From JACDAE01 sp963717195 (GTDB taxonomy: Bacteria > Chloroflexota > Ktedonobacteria > Ktedonobacterales > Ktedonobacteraceae), in the NCBI GenBank assembly GCA_963717195.1, contig CAVQVR010000021.1, positions 1,232,477 to 1,296,476 of the forward strand: DNA of 64,000 nucleotides, given 5' to 3'. A model generated the notes under the pieces. That model saw nothing but the letters and a program-made list of their open reading frames with translations, was not told the DNA's origin and did no database searches. Position numbers and translations under genes: made by a program. This document shows, piece after piece, positions 51,403 through 58,234 of this stretch (position 1 is the stretch's first letter; every line of letters begins with the position of its first letter).

Positions 51403-52410
51403 ATGACAACAATCGTTTCATATAACATGCTGGCGGGCGGCTATAATCTGCGTGATAATGGTACGCGCAGGACTGCACAACTGGCGGCCATTATTCGCTC
51501 GGCGCATCCGGATATCGTCGGATTGGTTGAAGCCACACATCCACTGATGCAAGAGAAACCTCTGGTAATTGAGGAACTTGCGTCCACTCTTGGCATGCAG
51601 CTCGTCATGAATGCTTCATCTGCTCCCACTGGCTATCAACTGGCTCTGCTCACACGCCTGCCGGTGATACGGGCACAGACCCATTCACATCCCAGCCTCC
51701 ACAGGCCATTACTGGAGGTGTGTCTTGAGGAAAAAAACGGCCAGCAATTTACCGTTTTTGTAACTCACCTCTCGGCTGCCTTTAATAAGGGGCGCGGAGG
51801 TGGAAGTATCCGCAAGCGTGAGGTGCAGGAGATTCTGCGTATTCTGGCTCCCGCACGTGCACAGAGTATTCCGCACGTACTGATGGGTGATTTCAATTCG
51901 CTGGCTCCTGGTGACTCTTTCCAGGCCAGTGCTCTCGTTAGTTATGTTCTAGGGATTGAAAACGAGGAGCGTTATCCAAACAATATGGATGGTCACCCGC
52001 ATCTCAATGGTGTGGTACCACCGAAATTGCGCTTTCTCAATCCTATGCTGCGTCTGATTCCACGCAGTCAGTTTCTCTCCAAGCTGTTCAATACTGCAGC
52101 TTCGCTTTATGCGCCACGTGCCTGTATCCGTTTTCTGTACGAGGCTGGCTATGTTGATTGCTATCGGCGCATTCATCCTGACGCGCGTGGCTTTACCTGT
52201 CCCGCTGCTTCGCCTGCTGGTCGCATCGATTTCATCTTCGCCAGCCCGGAGATGGCAACGAGCCTGGAAACTTGCTATGTGTTGACCGATGGTGAGGGTA
52301 TTGTGGGCAGTGCAGCAAGTGATCATCTGGCTATTGCGGGCGAGTTTGGTCTGAGTGTTCGGCCAGTTTCTACATGCACGAGATTTGAAGAAGGCATGAT
52401 ACCTTCATAG
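51403..52410 (+). CDS. Endonuclease/exonuclease/phosphatase-family protein
   Basis: The 335-residue protein has the fold's catalytic marks: VSYNMLAGG (Asn metal ligand), IVGLVEATHP (catalytic Glu), VFVTHLSAAF (His), HVLMGDFNSLAPGD (Asp-x-Asn), GRIDFIFASPEM (Asp), and ASDHLAIAGEF (Asp-His pair). All five are intact, so it should be an active metal-dependent phosphodiesterase. Members cut DNA, sugar phosphates or lipids; which one is unknown. No signal peptide is visible. Confidence 0.85.
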   Translation: MTTIVSYNMLAGGYNLRDNGTRRTAQLAAIIRSAHPDIVGLVEATHPLMQEKPLVIEELASTLGMQLVMNASSAPTGYQLALLTRLPVIRAQTHSHPSLHRPLLEVCLEEKNGQQFTVFVTHLSAAFNKGRGGGSIRKREVQEILRILAPARAQSIPHVLMGDFNSLAPGDSFQASALVSYVLGIENEERYPNNMDGHPHLNGVVPPKLRFLNPMLRLIPRSQFLSKLFNTAASLYAPRACIRFLYEAGYVDCYRRIHPDARGFTCPAASPAGRIDFIFASPEMATSLETCYVLTDGEGIVGSAASDHLAIAGEFGLSVRPVSTCTRFEEGMIPS

Positions 52411-52422
52411 GCGAATTTGCGC

Positions 52423-52511
52423 TGTAGGGGCCGCGTTGACGCCGCCCAGGTGTGTCTGATACATTAATCATGCCAGAGACACACCTGGGCGGCGTCAACG
52501 CGGCCCCTACA
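52423..52511. repeat. 35-bp-arm palindrome at a convergent junction (TGTAGGGGCC family)
   Basis: Arms 52423-52457 and 52477-52511 are perfect. The outer TGTAGGGGCCGCGTTGACGC segment matches the palindrome at 48762-48849. The stop codon of the convergent P-loop gene (52507-52509) lies within the right arm. Confidence 0.7.
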
Positions 52512-53127
52512 ATCGTTCACGTATCCATTGAGCCACCTGACTGGTTGTCTTTTGAATTGATTGGTGCGTATTCTCGTACAGCGTCATTGGCGGATCGGTA
52601 GTCGTGGCATGTTCTTTAAGCCAATGATTAAACTGGACCATACGTTTAACGAACTTATCTAACTCCGATTTTCGCCATTGTGGACGCTGCTGGAGACGTT
52701 CTATTAACAGAGCATCGTCACATACAATTGCGAGATAGTGCAATGTAGAAAAGTACCGGCGTTCCGAGCATGTTTCAAACTGGTCAGGCAGGGCGGTTCC
52801 ACAAAGCACCACAGGACGTCCCGCTTGCCCAATGTTTTTAGCAACACGTAGCCACATATTACGGTAGTCACTGTAGTCATTTTCTGGCGCACCTGCAAAA
52901 GCTCCCCAGAGAATGTCTAATTCCATGACCACACATTCTTTCATCAAAGGAATTAATTCAAGGCAAACAGTGCTTTTGCCTGCGCCGCTGGGGCCAGTAA
53001 TGATGAATAGAGGTTGTTGGAGAAACGGATGCTTATAGTGACAAAAAGGGCAGATTGCGAAAGGGCCATCAGGATCAATTGTCTTCTCAACGCAATATTC
53101 GCCACAGTGGGGACAAACATTAAACAT
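52507..53127 (-). CDS. Zinc-ribbon/P-loop kinase-like ATPase
   Basis: The 206-residue protein starts with a zinc ribbon (CPHCGEYC and CPFCHYKH, about 5-33), then Walker A FIITGPSGAGKSTVCLEL (about 40-55). Further marks are VVMELDILWGAF, and PVVLCGTALPDQ and LLIERLQQRPQWR with the Arg-rich lid of small P-loop kinases. The family is found in several soil bacteria and may phosphorylate a nucleoside or small molecule. The ATG at 53127 has GAAGGG upstream and is preferred over 53163, where the frame runs into a repeat. It is not a paralog of the three P-loop genes near 35-41 kb. Confidence 0.72.
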   Translation of the reverse strand: MFNVCPHCGEYCVEKTIDPDGPFAICPFCHYKHPFLQQPLFIITGPSGAGKSTVCLELIPLMKECVVMELDILWGAFAGAPENDYSDYRNMWLRVAKNIGQAGRPVVLCGTALPDQFETCSERRYFSTLHYLAIVCDDALLIERLQQRPQWRKSELDKFVKRMVQFNHWLKEHATTTDPPMTLYENTHQSIQKTTSQVAQWIRERL

Positions 53128-53152
53128 TTCCGTTCCCTTCGGAGAAACTGCC

Positions 53153-53340
53153 GGAAGAGGCATAGACAGGGTTTGTGAATGATCTGCCCTCCTCGCGCCT
53201 GCGGCGTTCGCAAACGTTTTTTATGGTGTGTTTTTCGGGCATCGCCCGAAAAACACACCATAAAAAACCAAGAAGGCCCGCGCTGCGCGGGCCAGGATTC
53301 AGGGAAAAAACGCTCATTCACAAGCCCCTATGCCTCTTCC
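53153..53340. mobile_element. Composite nested palindromic element (MITE-like)
   Basis: Outer arms 53153-53165 and 53328-53340 (GGAAGAGGCATAG) and next arms 53169-53182 and 53314-53327 (GGGTTTGTGAATGA) form a long inverted repeat. Within lie a perfect 24-bp hairpin (53217-53240 with 53244-53267) and a smaller GGCCCGCG-type stem (53275-53293). The terminal GGG-TTGTGAAT matches the element at 21531, suggesting one family. Confidence 0.6.
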
Positions 53341-53366
53341 CCTGATGGATGGAGATCCCGTTTTAT

Positions 53367-54509
53367 TTATTGGAATACATCTTTGGTTTTCTCGAAAAGG
53401 TTGCGAAAGATGTTTTTGCCGTCCTGCTCACTCTGTTCTTTTTCGATACGTGCGAACTCTTCAAGCAGGTGTTTTTGTTCGGGTGTAATGTTTGTTGGGG
53501 TAACAACTTTGACTATGACGTGCTGATCACCGCGTGCACTGCTGTGTACGACAGGTACGCCCATGCCCTTGAGACGGAATGAGCGACCGCTCTGCGTCCC
53601 GGCGGGTATCTTGAGGGTAGTTGACTTATTGTCAACGGTGGGAACCTCAACCTCGTCGCCAAGGGTGGCTTGCGTGAAGCTTATGGGCAACTCGTAGATG
53701 ATGTCGTTGCCTTGCCGCTTAAAGAATGGATGTGGCTTGACTGAGAGTATGACGTAGAGGTTGCCAGGTGTACCACCACGGGCGCTGACTTCGCCCTCGC
53801 CTGTGACGCGGACGTTGATACCGTCATCGACGCCTGCTGGAATATTGACGACCACGCGGCGATTGTTGCGTACGCGACCCTGTCCACGGCACTTTTCGCA
53901 AGGTGTCGTAATCACACGGCCCTCACCACGGCAGCGTTCACACATGGTAACGTTGACGAATTGGCCGAAGATGGATTGTTGCACACGGCGAATCTCGCCG
54001 GTTCCTTGACAGGCAGAGCAGCGTGAAGTCGATGTCCCTGGTTGGGCTCCACTTCCTCGACATGTTCCGCAGGCTTCCCAGCGGGGTAGCTCAATTTCTT
54101 TCTGGCAGCCAAAAACAGCCTCTTCAAAGGTGATCGTCAGTTCATAGCGCAGATCTGCCCCTCTTTGTGTTCCGTTGCGACGCTGTGTTCCACCAGCTGT
54201 ACCAGCGAAGAACGTCTCGAAGAGGTCGTTGATGCTACTGAATGATCCGAAGTCGTTAAAGCCAGCTCCCGCCGCTCCCGCGCCAAGTCCGGCATGCCCA
54301 TAACGATCATAGGCTGTTCGCTTCTGCTGGTCGCTTAACACCTCATACGCTTCATTGATTTCAATAAAGCGGGCTTCCGCTCCCTGCTCCTTATTTGCAT
54401 CCGGGTGGTATTGCTTGGCGAGGCGACGGAATGACTTTTTTATTTCATCATCTGTTGCGCTGCGCGATACACCCAGTATCTCATAATAGTCTCGTTTGTT
54501 TGCGGCCAT
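53367..54509 (-). CDS. dnaJ: Chaperone protein DnaJ
   Basis: The 380-residue type I J-protein has the J-domain (2-70) with the HPD motif in YHPDANKE, a Gly/Phe-rich region, four CxxCxGxG zinc repeats (CGTCRGSG, CSACQGTG, CERCRGEG, CEKCRGQG) and the C-terminal substrate-binding domains. It stimulates DnaK ATPase and hands over unfolded proteins. A GAGG site precedes the ATG. It is the last gene of the hrcA-dnaK-dnaJ cluster, about 200 bases after dnaK. Confidence 0.96.
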   Translation of the reverse strand: MAANKRDYYEILGVSRSATDDEIKKSFRRLAKQYHPDANKEQGAEARFIEINEAYEVLSDQQKRTAYDRYGHAGLGAGAAGAGFNDFGSFSSINDLFETFFAGTAGGTQRRNGTQRGADLRYELTITFEEAVFGCQKEIELPRWEACGTCRGSGAQPGTSTSRCSACQGTGEIRRVQQSIFGQFVNVTMCERCRGEGRVITTPCEKCRGQGRVRNNRRVVVNIPAGVDDGINVRVTGEGEVSARGGTPGNLYVILSVKPHPFFKRQGNDIIYELPISFTQATLGDEVEVPTVDNKSTTLKIPAGTQSGRSFRLKGMGVPVVHSSARGDQHVIVKVVTPTNITPEQKHLLEEFARIEKEQSEQDGKNIFRNLFEKTKDVFQ

Positions 54510-54712
54510 CAGCAGGTCCTCTATGCTTAGAAACAGGGCGCGATTTCATCCGCGCTACTGGATTTACATACTTACCGTTAGAACTTTAAAATGCTCTGTT
54601 TACAAGCTTACATTATAATACAAACTATATGCAAGGGTGAAGAGCGAATCAGGATATATGGCTAATGGAAAGAGCGGAGGGCACCTTATACAGGTGCCCT
54701 CTGCCCCAGCAA

Positions 54713-56629
54713 CTACATCTCTTTGTATTCGCCTTCGATGGTGTCATCGCCAGTTGGTGCTCCACTGCCCGGCTGTGAGCCGCCATCAGCAGCGCCAGCG
54801 AAGTCGCCGGGTCCACCTGCTGGTGCTCCCTGACGATAGATCTCTTCGCTCACTTTATGGAAAGCCTGTTCGAGGGACTCGCGTGCCTCTTTGATGCGGG
54901 CAACGTCGTCGGTCGAAAGGGCCGCACGTACATCAGCGATCTTTGTCTCCAGATCGCTCTTCTGCTCGGATGTCAGCTTGTCCCCCAGCTCAGTGATACT
55001 CTTCTCAGAGCGATAGGCTGCGCTATCGGCCAGGTTACGCTCTTCAACCTCTTCTTTACGCCTCTTGTCGTCGGCAGCGTGTGATTCGGCATCACGTACC
55101 ATGTTATTGATCTGGTCCTTGGAGAGGCCACTCGATGCGACGATGGTGATCTTCTGCTCACGTCCGGTTCCTTTATCGCGTGCCGAGACGTTGACGATAC
55201 CGTTGGCATCGATGTCGAAAGTAACTTCGACCTGTGGCACGCCACGAGGAGCGGGTGGGATACCGTCGAGGATAAAGCTACCCAGCGAACGGTTGTCCTT
55301 GGCAAATTCGCGCTCACCTTGCAGGACATTGATCTCTACACTCGGCTGGCTATCGCTGGCCGTTGAGAAGACCTGGCTCTTCTGCGTCGGAATGGTTGTG
55401 TTGCGCTCGATCAGACGGGTGAAGACGCCGCCTAACGTCTCGATACCCAGTGACAATGGAGTCACGTCGAGTAGCAGTACGTCTTTGACATCACCGGTCA
55501 GAACACCGGCCTGAATAGCTGCACCGATTGCTACGACCTCGTCGGGGTTTACACCACGATTTGGCTCACGATCAAAGATGCGTCGAACCATGGTCTGTAC
55601 TGCTGGCATACGTGTCTGTCCACCGACCAGTACGACTTCGTCGACCTCGCCGGGACGTACACCCGCGTCGGAGAGGGCTTTCATAACCGGGCCACGCGAT
55701 TTTTCGACCAGATCCTCAACCAGTTGCTCCAGTTTGGAACGTGAGAGCGTCATGGTCAGGTGCTTTGGTCCGCTGGCATCGGCGGTAATGAAGGGCAGGT
55801 TGACTTCTGTCTGCATGGAGCTGGATAGCTCTTTCTTAGCTTTCTCAGCCGCTTCCTTCAAGCGTTGTAAGGCCATACGATCCTGGCGCAGATCAATACC
55901 TTGCTCGCGGCGGAACTCGTCGGCCAGCCAGTTAATCACGCGCTGGTCAAAGTCATCGCCACCCAGGTGTGTATCACCATTGGTGCTCTTTACTTCGAAG
56001 ACGCCATCGCCCAGTTCCAGGATAGAGATGTCAAACGTACCTCCACCGAGGTCATATACTGCGATGCGCTCGTCTTTTTTCTTGTCAAGTCCATAGGCCA
56101 GAGATGCTGCGGTCGGCTCGTTGATAATACGCAGCACTTCCAGACCAGCGATGCGCCCAGCATCTTTGGTTGATTGGCGCTGAGCGTCGTTAAAGTAGGC
56201 TGGGACCGTAATAACGGCCTGTGTGACACGCTCACCAAGATAGGCTTCCGCGTCGGATTTCAGCTTTTGCAGAATCATTGCGGAGATCTCAGGTGGGCTA
56301 TAAGTCTTGCCCTGCACCTCTACCCAGGCGTCGCCGTTGCTGGCACGCACGACTTTGTAGGGCATCAGGCGCTTGTCACGATCAACTTCGGGATCGTCAA
56401 ATTTGCGTCCCATGAAGCGCTTGATCGAATAGACGGTGTTCTCTGGATTGGTGATTGCCTGGCGCTTGGCGACTTCACCAACGAGGCGCTCACCGCTTTT
56501 ATTGATTGCTACGATCGATGGTGTGGTACGTGCTCCTTCAGCATTAGGAATAACGACTGGCTCGCCGCCTTCCATTACTGCGATACAGGAGTTTGTAGTT
56601 CCTAAATCAATTCCTATAACTTTTGGCAC
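54713..56629 (-). CDS. dnaK: Chaperone protein DnaK (Hsp70)
   Basis: The 638-residue protein starts (GTG, GGGAGG upstream) PKVIGIDLGTTNSCIAVMEG, has the ATPase marks IINEPTAASLAYGLDKK and VYDLGGGTFDISIL, VVLVGGQTRMPAVQ, and the linker LLLDVTPLSLGIETLGG before the substrate-binding domain. The C-terminus is Gly-rich, ending TIEGEYKEM in the usual way. It is 98 bases after hrcA and is probably part of its CIRCE-controlled transcript. No grpE lies between or beside these genes. Confidence 0.97.
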   Translation of the reverse strand: MPKVIGIDLGTTNSCIAVMEGGEPVVIPNAEGARTTPSIVAINKSGERLVGEVAKRQAITNPENTVYSIKRFMGRKFDDPEVDRDKRLMPYKVVRASNGDAWVEVQGKTYSPPEISAMILQKLKSDAEAYLGERVTQAVITVPAYFNDAQRQSTKDAGRIAGLEVLRIINEPTAASLAYGLDKKKDERIAVYDLGGGTFDISILELGDGVFEVKSTNGDTHLGGDDFDQRVINWLADEFRREQGIDLRQDRMALQRLKEAAEKAKKELSSSMQTEVNLPFITADASGPKHLTMTLSRSKLEQLVEDLVEKSRGPVMKALSDAGVRPGEVDEVVLVGGQTRMPAVQTMVRRIFDREPNRGVNPDEVVAIGAAIQAGVLTGDVKDVLLLDVTPLSLGIETLGGVFTRLIERNTTIPTQKSQVFSTASDSQPSVEINVLQGEREFAKDNRSLGSFILDGIPPAPRGVPQVEVTFDIDANGIVNVSARDKGTGREQKITIVASSGLSKDQINNMVRDAESHAADDKRRKEEVEERNLADSAAYRSEKSITELGDKLTSEQKSDLETKIADVRAALSTDDVARIKEARESLEQAFHKVSEEIYRQGAPAGGPGDFAGAADGGSQPGSGAPTGDDTIEGEYKEM

Positions 56630-56727
56630 TGTTGCCTCCCTGCTTTATCTATTCATTAGTTATGATGACTTAATACACTCATTTTGTATGTCTCGCATGT
56701 AGAAAGACCGGGTGTATTGCGTCAGTG

Positions 56728-57789
56728 TTACTCATCGTCATATCCGTAGACTTCTGCCAGTAGATCGTTCATCATACGGGCCATGTAGCGCACTACCGCG
56801 ATAGCGCGACTATATTGCATGCGTGTAGGGCCAATCACACCCAGCAGTCCTCCCACTTTCCCTTCTTGCCCATAGCGTGCCACGACCAGGCTGATATCCT
56901 TCATCTCGTCCCACTGATTTTCCCCGCCAATAATCACCTGCACTCCATCGGTGGCACGTAGCTGTGATGCCAGGGCCGGTAGGAAGCGATTCTCTTCCAA
57001 CACTTCCATAACCTTGCGTACGCGTTCGTTACGCTCCTCTTCCGGGCCTATGCGGCTGTATTCCGGCTGATCCAGGATGTTGATCACGCCATCACGATAA
57101 AAGACGTCGCCGACCATGTCGCCATGTTGTTCCAGGATACGCAAAATCGTGATGGCGATCAGGCGTTCTACCGCCGAGAAATCTTGCTTGCTGATCAGTG
57201 CTTCGATCTCTTCCGCGTTTTTATTGTCGAATAGTCTGTTCAGTCGTGTTGCAATGGTGCTCAGTTCTTCCTGCAAAATGGCCGTGTCCAGCAGTATACG
57301 CTGCTGCTTCACAGTTCCATCCGTCAAAACCAGTACCATATGCGCGGAAAGATCGGTGACCGACAGTACTTCAAAATGCTTGAGGTGCCCTTCGCTCGCA
57401 CGTGGTGGCGTCATGACGGCGGCGCTATGCAGCAAGCGGGCCATTACCGAAGCGGTGAGGCGCACCCACTGGTCCAATTGATCCTGCACCTGGTAAAACT
57501 GGTGTCGGATCAGGCGCTGCTCATCAAGCGAAAGTGCCGACTCTAGCATGAGATGTTCGACAAAGTAGCGATAGCCCAGGTCAGTTGGTACACGGCCTGC
57601 GGAGGTATGGGGCTGAGAGATCAACTGTGACTCTTCCAGGCCCGCCAACTCATGTCGGACCGTGGCGGAACTGAAACGCAGCCCATACTTACGTACCAGA
57701 GTCTCGGATGCAACAGGCGTGGCGGTAAAGATGTATTCTTCAACCAGTGCACGCAGTATCTGCTGTTTACGTGGACTCAGTGGTGTCAT
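56728..57789 (-). CDS. hrcA: Heat-inducible transcription repressor HrcA
   Basis: The 353-residue protein begins TPLSPRKQQILRALVEEYIF with the HTH region ETLVRKYGLRFSSATVRHEL, followed by the HrcA core and dimerisation domain, including GRVPTDLGYRYFVEHLM and a late LLGVIGPTRMQYSRAI. It binds CIRCE to hold heat-shock genes off, with GroEL usually needed for folding. The start 57789 is chosen by alignment to the family; the frame is open to 57855. A CIRCE element and two promoters lie just upstream, so it is autoregulated. Confidence 0.95.
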   Translation of the reverse strand: MTPLSPRKQQILRALVEEYIFTATPVASETLVRKYGLRFSSATVRHELAGLEESQLISQPHTSAGRVPTDLGYRYFVEHLMLESALSLDEQRLIRHQFYQVQDQLDQWVRLTASVMARLLHSAAVMTPPRASEGHLKHFEVLSVTDLSAHMVLVLTDGTVKQQRILLDTAILQEELSTIATRLNRLFDNKNAEEIEALISKQDFSAVERLIAITILRILEQHGDMVGDVFYRDGVINILDQPEYSRIGPEEERNERVRKVMEVLEENRFLPALASQLRATDGVQVIIGGENQWDEMKDISLVVARYGQEGKVGGLLGVIGPTRMQYSRAIAVVRYMARMMNDLLAEVYGYDDE

Positions 57790-57836
57790 GTTTTTGTTAC
57801 CCTGTCTCCTGGCGTACCACTCCCGCCTCAACACTG

Positions 57837-57865
57837 CTATAACGGGATGATACAATACCTGTCAA
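57837..57865 (-). promoter_or_regulatory. Second promoter upstream of hrcA, after CIRCE
   Basis: On the minus strand TTGACA (57860-57865) and TTATAG (57837-57842), 17-base spacer. It lies between CIRCE and the hrcA start. Confidence 0.45.
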
Positions 57866-57874
57866 CTCTGATTG

Positions 57875-57901
57875 CTAGCACTCTCCATGTGAGAGTGCAA
57901 A
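57875..57901 (-). promoter_or_regulatory. CIRCE operator (HrcA binding site)
   Basis: The inverted repeat CTAGCACTC (57875-57883), 9 bases, GAGTGCAAA (57893-57901) is a near-perfect match to TTAGCACTC-N9-GAGTGCTAA. It begins where transcription from the upstream promoter should start, the usual place for HrcA repression. Confidence 0.9.
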
Positions 57902-57904
57902 TAC

Positions 57905-57934
57905 AGAATAGCACTCTCAGGGGGAGATTGTCAA
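57905..57934 (-). promoter_or_regulatory. Main promoter of hrcA-dnaK-dnaJ
   Basis: On the minus strand TTGACA (57929-57934) and TATTCT (57905-57910), 18-base spacer, directly ahead of CIRCE. A further TAGCACTC half-site overlaps the spacer. Confidence 0.65.
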
Positions 57935-58044
57935 GAGGGAATTTGCTATGGAGCAGGGCTTGTGCCATGGAGGGTGGTTCTATTTATGTTAGCTGTAGAG
58001 TAAGAGGTTTGCCTGGATGAAGAGAGCAGATTATTGTTTAGTGG

Positions 58045-58091
58045 AGGTTCATAGGTCATCTGTATGGGCGCGATTGATAACCTATGAACCT
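58045..58091. terminator. Hairpin between the PBP gene end and hrcA
   Basis: AGGTTCATAGG (58045-58055) pairs with CCTATGAACCT (58081-58091), followed on the plus side by TTTT. It lies beyond the end of the PBP gene at 58235 and may stop that transcript. The 25-base loop is long. Confidence 0.5.
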
Positions 58092-58234
58092 TTTTGCCAG
58101 TTAGTGGTTTAATGCAACCATTTTTAACTTACCGGTGTTGGTGTTATTACAGTGATGGGATTAATATAGGTCCATATGAGCAGCGATGAATATCTCTACA
58201 AATTGATGAACCTTCACCTTTTGCTAAAGAATGA

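Noticed and set aside
55065..56096. Long plus-strand open frames opposite dnaK
   Set aside because: A common shadow of codon-biased dnaK; Ser/Arg-rich with no ribosome site.
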